A DNA stretch of 64,000 nucleotides from contig NZ_JADPKY010000033.1 of assembly GCF_023074185.1 (NCBI RefSeq), forward strand, positions 1 to 64,000. The letters are read 5' to 3'. The number at the start of each line of letters is the position of its first letter. Position 1 is the stretch's first letter. The DNA is from Bradyrhizobium sp. 132. GTDB taxonomy: Bacteria; Pseudomonadota; Alphaproteobacteria; Rhizobiales; Xanthobacteraceae. Below the pieces are notes generated by a model. It was not told where the DNA came from. It was given only the letters and a program-made list of their open reading frames with translations, and ran no database searches. This document shows positions 57,484 through 64,000 of this stretch, piece by piece. The position numbers and the translations under genes are program-made.

Positions 57484-58230
57484 ATGCGCGCTCCCGATTG
57501 GCTGACAGCCCGGCCGGTCGCCCATCGCGGCCTGCACGACATTTCCCGCGGCATCGTCGAGAACATGCCGGGCGCGGTTCAGGCTGCGATCGCGGGCAAT
57601 TTCTCGATCGAAGTCGACATCCAGCTGTCGTCCGACGGCGAGGCCATGGTGCATCACGACCATGAGCTGGGCCGCCTGACCGAAGCCGCCGGCGCGCTGG
57701 TCGAGAAGACCGCCGCCGAGCTGAAGGCCGTCGCGTTCAAGGACACGGCCGAGCGGATGATGTCGCTCAGCGACCTCTGCAGCATGGTCGCCGGCCGCGT
57801 GCCGCTGGTGATCGAGGTCAAAAGCCATTTTGACGGCGACCGCAATCTGGTGAAGCGGATGGCCGAGGTGCTGGCGTCCTATCAGGGGCCCGCGGTCGGC
57901 ATGTCGTTCGATCCCGACCAGGTGCTGGCGCTGCGCGACCTGTTGCCCTCCCTCCTGCGCGGCATCGTCGCGCAGCGGAGCTATGAGGACGAATATTGGG
58001 CTTACCTGAACCAGGAGCAGCGCGACAGCATGCTGTACCTGCGCCACGGCTTCCAGACCCAGCCGCATTTCGTCGCCTTCAAGGTCGACCACCTCCCGGC
58101 CCCGGCGCCCTGGATCGCCCGCAATGTGCTCGGCTGCGCCCTGCTAGGCTGGACCGTGCGCACGACCGAGCAGCGGACGCGGGTCGGGCAATATGCAGAC
58201 CAGATGATCTTCGAGGGCTTCGTGCCGTAG
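57484..58230 (+). CDS. Glycerophosphodiester phosphodiesterase
   Basis: Cleaves glycerophosphodiesters to glycerol-3-phosphate and an alcohol. A TIM-barrel GDPD of 248 residues with VAHRGLHD, ENMPGAVQAAI, IEVDIQLSSDGEAMVHHDHE (metal and catalytic residues) and VPLVIEVKSHF. There is no signal peptide, so it is cytoplasmic. The ATG at 57484 is 5 bases beyond the RidA stop. Confidence 0.92.
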   Translation: MRAPDWLTARPVAHRGLHDISRGIVENMPGAVQAAIAGNFSIEVDIQLSSDGEAMVHHDHELGRLTEAAGALVEKTAAELKAVAFKDTAERMMSLSDLCSMVAGRVPLVIEVKSHFDGDRNLVKRMAEVLASYQGPAVGMSFDPDQVLALRDLLPSLLRGIVAQRSYEDEYWAYLNQEQRDSMLYLRHGFQTQPHFVAFKVDHLPAPAPWIARNVLGCALLGWTVRTTEQRTRVGQYADQMIFEGFVP

Positions 58231-58283
58231 GCTTGATGTTCCCACTCTTGAAGTCGCTGCTGCAATGCACGATCTTGGGCACG

Positions 58284-59525
58284 ATGGCACCATCCGAAAT
58301 CACCCTCGAAGCAGTACCTTCCATTGGCGAAGTGTCACCGGACGATTGGGACGCCTGCGCCAATCCCGGCAAGATTTGTAACGGGCATGGCAAGGGAACC
58401 TCATCCGGGCTTCCAGGCGATTCCCACGGCCTCTCAAGGCCCGCCTATAACCCCTTTGTCTCCCACGCATTTCTTTCCGCGATCGAGAAATCGGGTTCGG
58501 CAACAATCCGCACCGGCTGGGAGCCTCGGCATCTCGTGGCCAGGATCGATGGCCGCGTTGCGGGGGTGGCGCCCTGCTATTTGAAATCGCATTCGCAAGG
58601 CGAATACGTCTTCGACCGCGGCTGGGCGGATGCCTATGAGCGCGCTGGCGGGCGCTATTATCCGAAGCTTCAGGTCTCGGTTCCCTTCACGCCGGCGACG
58701 GGGCCGCGGCTGCTAGTTCGCGACGGCGTTGACCACGAGCGCATCACGGAGGCGCTGGCGAGCGGGCTGGTGGCGCTGTGCGGCGTCAGCAAGGCCTCCT
58801 CGGTGCACGTTACCTTCGCGCGCGAGGCGGAGTGGAAGCTGCTCGGGAAGCACGGCTTCCTCCAACGCACCGACCAGCAGTTCCACTGGCACAACCCGGG
58901 CTTTGCGACGTTCGACGATTTCCTGGCGACGCTGAACTCACGCCACCGCAAGTCGATCAAGCGCGAGCGGCGCGATGCACTGGCCGCCGGGGTCACCATC
59001 CACTGGCTCACGGGCAAAGACATCACCGAAGACGCGTGGGATGCGTTTTTCATGTTCTACATGGAGACCGGCTCGCGCAAATGGGGCCGGCCGTATCTGA
59101 CGCGGGAATTCTTCTCGCTGATCGGCGAGACCATGAGCCAGGACGTGCTGCTGATCATGGCACGCCGTAACGATCGCTGGATCGCTGGCGCGATCAACTT
59201 CATCGGCTCGGACACGCTGTTCGGCCGCAACTGGGGTGCGGTCGAGCATCATCCCTTCCTGCATTTCGAGGTCTGCTATTATCAGGCGATCGACTTCGCC
59301 ATCAAACACGGCCTGGGGAATGTCGAGGCCGGCGCGCAGGGCGAGCACAAGATCGCGCGCGGCTACCTGCCGCGGACCACCCACTCCGCCCACTTCATCG
59401 CCGATCCCGGCTTGCGCCGCGCCATCGACGATTACCTCAAGCGCGAGCGCGCCTATGTCGCGGAAGCCGGACGGCAGCTGGCCGAGCTCGGCCCGTTCCG
59501 CAAAGGCGCCGACGAGGCGCCTTGA
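58284..59525 (+). CDS. FemAB-like GNAT-fold acyltransferase (DUF482)
   Basis: A 413-residue protein of the PF04339-type family described as peptidoglycan biosynthesis/recognition. WDACANPG, NPFVSHAFLSAIEKSG and HLVARIDGRVAGVAPCYL form the N-terminal half. FLATLNSRHRKSIKRERRDA, MARRNDRWIAGAINF and GAQGEHKIARGYLP form the C-terminal GNAT half. It may add an acyl or aminoacyl group to cell-wall or other substrates. The start at ATG 58284 is preferred; 58236 is possible. Confidence 0.85.
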   Translation: MAPSEITLEAVPSIGEVSPDDWDACANPGKICNGHGKGTSSGLPGDSHGLSRPAYNPFVSHAFLSAIEKSGSATIRTGWEPRHLVARIDGRVAGVAPCYLKSHSQGEYVFDRGWADAYERAGGRYYPKLQVSVPFTPATGPRLLVRDGVDHERITEALASGLVALCGVSKASSVHVTFAREAEWKLLGKHGFLQRTDQQFHWHNPGFATFDDFLATLNSRHRKSIKRERRDALAAGVTIHWLTGKDITEDAWDAFFMFYMETGSRKWGRPYLTREFFSLIGETMSQDVLLIMARRNDRWIAGAINFIGSDTLFGRNWGAVEHHPFLHFEVCYYQAIDFAIKHGLGNVEAGAQGEHKIARGYLPRTTHSAHFIADPGLRRAIDDYLKRERAYVAEAGRQLAELGPFRKGADEAP

Positions 59526-59576
59526 CGGTTCACTGCTGCTGGTGACAGTAGCGCGAAATTCCAGGGAGCCGCCGCC

Positions 59577-60005
59577 ATGACCGCCTACGACACCAACAAC
59601 ATCTTTGCAAAAATTCTGCGCGGCGAATTCCCCTGCCACAAGGTCTACGAGGATGAGCACGTGCTTGCCTTCCTCGACATCATGCCGCGGGCACCAGGCC
59701 ACACGCTGGTGATTCCAAAAGCCCCTGCCCGCAACATCCTCGACATCAAGCCTGATGACTACGCCCATGTCGCCCGCGGCGCCCACAAAATCGCAGCCGC
59801 TGCGATGACAGCGTTTAGGGCTGACGGCATCACCGTGCAGCAGTTCAACGAGGCGGCCGGCGGACAGGTGGTATTTCATCTCCACATGCACGTGATGCCG
59901 CGCCACGACGGCGTGGCCCTACTGCCGCCCGCCAGCCGCAAGGAAGACGTCAAGGTGCTGGAAGAGAACGCGACCAAGCTGATCGCGGCGTTGAAGGAGG
60001 TTTGA
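59577..60005 (+). CDS. HIT-family (histidine triad) hydrolase
   Basis: A 142-residue HINT/HIT protein that hydrolyses AMP-linked nucleotides. The HIT motif is His101, His103 and His105 in VVFHLHMHVMPR. IFAKILRGEFPCHKVYED at the N-terminus is standard. The start is ATG 59577, after a GGAG-containing leader. It ends 11 bases before the second 87-base palindrome. Confidence 0.94.
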   Translation: MTAYDTNNIFAKILRGEFPCHKVYEDEHVLAFLDIMPRAPGHTLVIPKAPARNILDIKPDDYAHVARGAHKIAAAAMTAFRADGITVQQFNEAAGGQVVFHLHMHVMPRHDGVALLPPASRKEDVKVLEENATKLIAALKEV

Positions 60006-60016
60006 GTTTCTCGGCT

Positions 60017-60103
60017 CGTCATTGCGAGCGAAGCGAAGCAATCCAGACTGTGTCCGCGGTGGCAGTCTGGATTGCTTCGTCGCAAGAGCTCCTCGCAATG
60101 ACG
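60017..60103. repeat. 87-base palindromic repeat, copy 2 (inverted)
   Basis: It begins CGTCATTGCGAGCGAAGCGA and ends CTCCTCGCAATGACG, matching copy 1 read on the other strand. Confidence 0.88.
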
Positions 60104-60122
60104 CGGATGGAGCGAAGCGCCT

Positions 60123-60614
60123 TCACTCCGTCTGAAAATCCCGCGGCTGCGGCGCGGCCAGCGGGGTGAACTCGCAACGATCGGGCTTGATGTCGATCAG
60201 CGGCGTGTTGTCGATGCAATCGAGTCCACGCACCAGAATCGCATTGCCCTCGATGCCGACGAGCTTCACGATCGACGTGCCGATCGGATTGGGCCGGACC
60301 GGCGAGCGCAGCGAGAAGGTGCCCCGGGTCTTCTCGTTGTTCTTAGGGCTTTGCAGGACGATGTCGCGGCGCGACTGGTCGAGCCAGTAGAGCACTTCGA
60401 GATTGCTGTAAAAATCGACGCCCTTGATCGCCGGCACGAACGGTTCGAAGATCTCGAGCCGGCATATAGGGCCGTCATGCCGGCCTTGCCGCGGGGTCTC
60501 CAGCCGCGAGGTCCAGGGCGTGCGGATGCGGCCGATGAAGACGAGGCCTGCATCCTGCGTCGACGGCAGCTCGATGGAGACTTCGCCTTCGCGGAGCTCG
60601 TTTTCGCGAACCAT
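60123..60614 (-). CDS. trmO: tRNA (N6-threonylcarbamoyl-adenosine-37) methyltransferase TrmO
   Basis: Methylates t6A37 in tRNA-Thr(GGU) using SAM. The 163-residue beta-barrel has FIGRIRTPWTSRLETPRQG, CRLEIFEPFVPAIKGVDFY and SLRSPVRPNPIGTSIVKL, which form the TsaA/TrmO SAM pocket. The length is the short bacterial form. It is downstream of azlD on the same strand, 31 bases apart, and may be co-transcribed. Confidence 0.9.
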   Translation of the reverse strand: MVRENELREGEVSIELPSTQDAGLVFIGRIRTPWTSRLETPRQGRHDGPICRLEIFEPFVPAIKGVDFYSNLEVLYWLDQSRRDIVLQSPKNNEKTRGTFSLRSPVRPNPIGTSIVKLVGIEGNAILVRGLDCIDNTPLIDIKPDRCEFTPLAAPQPRDFQTE

Positions 60615-60645
60615 ATTTCCTATTCCCTGCTGTTCGCCGGCGGTT

Positions 60646-60996
60646 TTAGCCCAACCACCACGTACCGGCCAGCATGAAGACTTCGCCCGCGACCACGCCG
60701 GCGAAGATCGAGCGGCGGGTCAGCAGGAAGACGATGAGGCCGGCGCCGACCGCACCGTAGCGCAAGGCATCCGGCACGCTCGCAAGCGCCCCGGGCGGCT
60801 CGACCACGATCTGGGCGATGACGCCGGCCAGGATCGCGGTGGCGACCGCCCGTACCCAGACCAGAAGCTCGGAGCCCTCGTCGATGCCGCCGCCGAACCA
60901 CAGGCCGAGCATGCGCCATATCTGGTTGGGAACAACGCCAGCGACGAACAGCACGGCGAGCGCGTGCCAGTCGCCGATGAGCTGTGCAAAGCTCAT
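60646..60996 (-). CDS. azlD: AzlD-type branched-chain amino-acid exporter subunit
   Basis: The small subunit of the AzlCD exporter, 116 residues with three to four helices (WHALAVLFVAGVVPNQIW, AVATAILAGVIAQIVV, AVGAGLIVFLLTRRSIFAG). The family motif region GVIAQIVVEP is present. Its ATG overlaps the azlC stop by ATGA. It depends on AzlC, which is frameshifted here, so the pair may not function. Confidence 0.87.
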   Translation of the reverse strand: MSFAQLIGDWHALAVLFVAGVVPNQIWRMLGLWFGGGIDEGSELLVWVRAVATAILAGVIAQIVVEPPGALASVPDALRYGAVGAGLIVFLLTRRSIFAGVVAGEVFMLAGTWWLG

Positions 60997-61732
60997 GCGC
61001 GCACCTCGCGCCACCAATGCACGCCATAGGCAATCGTGCCGGCCACGAGGCCGCTGACGAGGATGTCGAGGCCGGAGTTCATCTTCGCGGCCAGCGGATA
61101 GAGCAGAACCCCGAGCGCCAGCGCGACGCCGTCGGCGACCTCGCGGCTGTTGCGTGCGGTCGAGAACAGGAAGGACAGCGGCGTCAGCAGCAGGATCGCG
61201 GCGCCCAGCGTCTGCGTCAGATTTGCAGCGAGGAAATAGCCGACCGTGTTGGCGGTGAGACACACCGAGACGAGACCGAAGCCAAGTCCGTTGACAAAGG
61301 CGATCCGGCGCTCACGCGGCACCTGCGGCAGGAAGCGATGGCATTCGACCCACAGTGTCACCGCGGTGAGATGCGCCGCGAAAAACAGCTCGCGCCGTTT
61401 TGTCGTCGGCGTGCGCATCAGCGGCAGCACCGAGACCACCATCGGAAACAGGCGGACGGCGCTGACCGTGACTGCGATCGCCGACTGGATGACGGTCGCG
61501 CCAGAGCCGAGCGTGTGATCAGGATGATCTGCGCCGGTCCCGCCCAGACGAACAGCGTCGAGCAAAGCGCCCATAGCAGGCTGAAATGGCTATCGTGGGC
61601 GAGCGCACCAATGCCGAGATAGGTCGCGAACAGGACGAAGGTGAGGATCGTCTGCGTGATCGAGCGCAGTCCCCACGCAAAGGCGCGCCAGGGACTTTGC
61701 CATTGAGGTGAATCGAGCGGAGGAAGCGCCAC
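60993..61732 (-). pseudogene. azlC: azlC, single-base frameshift
   Basis: AzlC is the large subunit of the branched-chain amino-acid exporter. Two frames make one protein. The 5' part runs AFAWGLRSITQTILTFVLFA then SLLWALCSTLFVWAGPAQII. The 3' part continues LGSGATVIQSAIAVTVSAVR and ends in WWREVRA. They join at 61513-61516, where the related sequence would read LITTLGSG; one G (plus strand) is missing from GCGTG(G)TGATC. The joined length is about 246 residues, normal for AzlC. A start upstream of GTG 61732 is possible (ATG 61822). It could be a real mutation or a sequencing error. Confidence 0.83.
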
Positions 61733-61838
61733 GGGAGTCTTGGACGGATGAGGAATCGTGCCTGCATAACGGGCAATGCGGCGCCTCGCGTCAAGAAAGC
61801 GCGCGGCGGGGCTGGCATGCACGCTGGGACAGATGCCC

Positions 61839-62861
61839 CTACCCGCTCACGCCGCGGTTCTTCAGCACGAAGCACGCCCCGCCGGCCTTGCGGATGCGAC
61901 CGCAGAGTTCATCCGCCTCGCTCCGCGTATCGGCGCCGATGCGCACCTGGTAGAACGCGCGCGTGCCGCGGCTGCGCATCACCGAGCTCAGCAGGCTCGG
62001 ATCACGTTCGCCGATCACGTCGCTTAGCCGCGTGACCGCGCGGGAATACATCGCCAGCGCCCGGTTGCGGTCGAAGCCGGCGGCGAGCTGCACGCCCCAG
62101 ATCTTTGCGGCCGCGAGCTCCACATGCTGCTCGAGCTCGGCGACGAAGGCATTTGGCGCGCGCTTCAGGAGCACCATCAGATCGCGGCAGCTCGTCGGCG
62201 GCGAGCTCGGCGGGCCCTTGCCGGTGCTGCCGGCCTTGGCCCATGCATCGACGCTCGTGCCGGTAATGGCGAAGACGTAGTTGCGCGTCTGGTCCGGCAT
62301 CGGACCGGTGCCGACGAGCCATTCCTGGACCCGGCGCGGGCCGGCATTGTAGGCGGCGGCCGCCAAGCCGAGATTGCCGAACTGATTGCGCAGCTCGTTC
62401 AGAAATTCCGCCGACTTCGGCAGCGCCTGCACCGGATTGAAGGGATTGAGCAGTCCTCGCTCGCTCGCGGTGCCCGGCATGAATTGCGCGATCCCCTGCG
62501 CGTGCTCGCCGCTGCGCGTCATCGGCCCCACCGCATCAGCCTGGAAGCGGCTCTCCTGCCAGATCACGCGGGCAAAGAACTCCAGCGGCAGATTGGCATC
62601 GCGCGCAGCGGCCTCGATAATCAGGCAGATCGACTCCCGCGTGTCACTCTCGCGCGCATCGCCGGACTTAGCCGGCGGCGTCGCGAGTTCCTCGACGCTG
62701 GGGACGGCGACGTCAGTCTTTGCAGGCGAGCTGTCCCATGCTGCGACCCGTGTCGCCGAGACAAGCAGTGCGGTGATGATGCACAACGCAATCTGCACCC
62801 ATCTCGTGCAGGCATGGTGATGGCGCGCGCCGGCGCGGCGTGCAACAAGATGATCTGCCAT
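61839..62861 (-). CDS. Lytic transglycosylase with C-terminal SPOR-like domain
   Basis: A peptidoglycan lyase of about 340 residues. An N-terminal hydrophobic anchor (ALCIITALLVSATRVAA) is followed by an SLT domain. The catalytic Glu is Glu103 in VIWQESRFQADAVGP, with EHAQGIAQFMPGTASERG and AAAYNAGPRRVQEWL after it. The tail RAFYQVRIGADTRSEADELC then IRKAGGACFVL resembles a SPOR domain, which binds denuded septal glycan and would place the enzyme at the division site. The start is uncertain (ATG 62861 or 62879, TTG 62897). Confidence 0.87.
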   Translation of the reverse strand: MADHLVARRAGARHHHACTRWVQIALCIITALLVSATRVAAWDSSPAKTDVAVPSVEELATPPAKSGDARESDTRESICLIIEAAARDANLPLEFFARVIWQESRFQADAVGPMTRSGEHAQGIAQFMPGTASERGLLNPFNPVQALPKSAEFLNELRNQFGNLGLAAAAYNAGPRRVQEWLVGTGPMPDQTRNYVFAITGTSVDAWAKAGSTGKGPPSSPPTSCRDLMVLLKRAPNAFVAELEQHVELAAAKIWGVQLAAGFDRNRALAMYSRAVTRLSDVIGERDPSLLSSVMRSRGTRAFYQVRIGADTRSEADELCGRIRKAGGACFVLKNRGVSG

Positions 62862-62900
62862 GTTGTGGCATCGTGCCATGGTTCGACGAGTTGCCAATAT

Positions 62901-63917
62901 ATGCTGCCTGACCTGCTTTTCTCAATGCGATATCCCGCCAAACGGATCCGCGCGATCCTTGCCCTCGCCGCACTCATCCTGAGCGTCGCGCCAGCCGCCG
63001 CGCAGGTGAAATGGCGGATGACCACGGAATATCCTGAGAATAACATCTCCGGGATCGGGCTGACGACCTTCGCCAGCCGCATCTCCGAGCGCACCCACGG
63101 TTTCGTGACCGTGACCAACGCTTTCGACAACGAGCTCAAGATCAATTCGGGCGAGATGCCGCGCGCGGCGCTGGACGGCCGGATCGCGGGCGGCGATGCC
63201 TTCGCGGGCGCGCTCTCGGGCCTCGACCCTGTGCTCGGATTGTCCACCCTGCCCTTTCTCGTGCAATCGGTCGAAATCGCCCGCGCCAGCAATTTGCGGG
63301 CGCGCCCGCTCTATGAGAAGGCGCTCGCTGCGCGCGGCCTCAAGCTGCTCTATCTGACGATCTGGCCGGCCACGGGCCTCTGGTCGGAACGGTCGCTCGA
63401 CAGCGCCGACGATCTGCCGAAACTGAACTTGCGGGCCTACGATGCCAATTCCAGCGAGGTCATGCGCGCGGCCGGCGCGAACGCACAATTCCTGCCGATG
63501 GACGCAGCACTTGCCGGACTGAGGGAGCACCGGCTGAATGCCTTCCTCACCTCCGGCGACGGCGGCGCGGGACGCAAACTGTGGGACTTCCTGCCGCATT
63601 TCACGGCCATCAACTACGCGATGCCGATCTCGATCGCCTTCGTCCGCAGCGACGCATTTGCCGAACTGTCCGAGCCGATGCAGCGCGAGGTGCTGGCTGC
63701 TGCGGCCGAGACAGAGCAAAGCCAGTTTGCGCTGCTCGCCCATCGCACATCCGACAATTATGCGCGCATGCGGGACAATGGCGTCCATATCGCCGAACCG
63801 GCGCCTGCGTTCCTTCTCACGGAGCTGCGGAAGGCAGCAAAGGACGCGATCGCCGCCTGGGAAACCCAGGCGGGCGCGGAGGCGACCGCAATCGTCGAAT
63901 GGGCGAGACAGCAATGA
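62901..63917 (+). CDS. TRAP transporter solute-binding protein (DctP family)
   Basis: A periplasmic substrate-binding protein for a TRAP transporter, 338 residues. A signal peptide ending APAAAQ is followed by MTTEYPENNISGIGLTTFAS, LGLSTLPFLVQSVEIA, GLKLLYLTIWPATGLWSERS and LNLRAYDANSSEVMRAAGA, the DctP core. No DctQ or DctM membrane subunit is in the window, so partners may be beyond the right edge or elsewhere. The start at ATG 62901 is tentative; ATG 62925 is possible. It is divergent from the lytic transglycosylase. Confidence 0.9.
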   Translation: MLPDLLFSMRYPAKRIRAILALAALILSVAPAAAQVKWRMTTEYPENNISGIGLTTFASRISERTHGFVTVTNAFDNELKINSGEMPRAALDGRIAGGDAFAGALSGLDPVLGLSTLPFLVQSVEIARASNLRARPLYEKALAARGLKLLYLTIWPATGLWSERSLDSADDLPKLNLRAYDANSSEVMRAAGANAQFLPMDAALAGLREHRLNAFLTSGDGGAGRKLWDFLPHFTAINYAMPISIAFVRSDAFAELSEPMQREVLAAAAETEQSQFALLAHRTSDNYARMRDNGVHIAEPAPAFLLTELRKAAKDAIAAWETQAGAEATAIVEWARQQ

Positions 63918-63939
63918 GGAAGCTGTAGCGGCATCTGCG

Positions 63940-64000
63940 ATGAACGCTCCGCTGGTGTCGCTGCTTATCGCCCTAGGTTTTGACCGGAACCGGGATTTCG
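63940..64000 (+). CDS. Possible start of a gene cut by the window edge
   Basis: An ATG at 63940 opens MNAPLVSLLIALGFDRNRDF and runs off the window. The first residues are hydrophobic. There is no clear ribosome-binding site, so this may be only chance. Confidence 0.25.
   Translation, partial: MNAPLVSLLIALGFDRNRDF

Overview
This window is chromosomal DNA of a high-GC alphaproteobacterium. Gene content and order point to the Rhizobiales, most likely Bradyrhizobium or a close Nitrobacteraceae relative. The support is protein-level resemblance of nearly every gene, divK-pleD, gatC-gatA-gatB with ruvX nearby, dapA close to smpB, a dinB with an N-terminal cysteine motif, an EipB (DUF1849) envelope protein, and several GC-rich extragenic palindromes. 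I could not search a database, so the genus is an inference.

Layout. 1-6050: end of an unknown gene, a family 5 uracil-DNA glycosylase, then a leftward block dapA-mscL-smpB-peroxiredoxin with a divergent soluble lytic transglycosylase. 6500-8900: tRNA-Ser(GCU) beside sequences that look like insertion-sequence ends, a Sel1-like small gene, a 32-residue Lys/Ala protein and long stretches without clear genes. 8890-18230: the GatCAB operon with two small conserved-looking ORFs embedded in it, two tandem nitronate monooxygenases with a divergent LysR regulator, ruvX, an AEC carrier and a CPBP protease. 18350-23805: an AidB-like acyl-CoA dehydrogenase, a VanX/DdpX dipeptidase, pyrB with a metal-ligand-less dihydroorotase homologue, and plsY. 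23950-31000: patatin, amidase, dprA, then two oxidoreductase/HxlR-regulator divergent pairs. 31100-39900: topA, rnr, a DUF983 protein, a Nudix hydrolase, a flavin monooxygenase and rpmG.

40290-51000 is the accessory part. It holds a lower-GC-looking AraC regulator convergent with a secreted beta-propeller/arylsulfatase/membrane-protein operon, and an MFS pump with a TetR regulator. It then holds a tandem array of four paralogous small coiled-coil ORFs, interleaved with two copies of a roughly 192-bp structured repeat that ends in an intrinsic terminator. The array and its repeated RNA-like element are the best candidate for something undescribed.

51350-64000 returns to core functions: pleD and divK (cell-cycle and c-di-GMP signalling), DUF3572-dinB-ACT, two RidA-family proteins around eipB, a phosphodiesterase, a FemAB-like acyltransferase, a HIT hydrolase, trmO and an azlCD exporter whose azlC is frameshifted. 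The window ends with a lytic transglycosylase carrying a SPOR-like tail and a TRAP solute-binding protein. Two 87-bp palindromic repeats in opposite orientation bracket the eipB-HIT segment.
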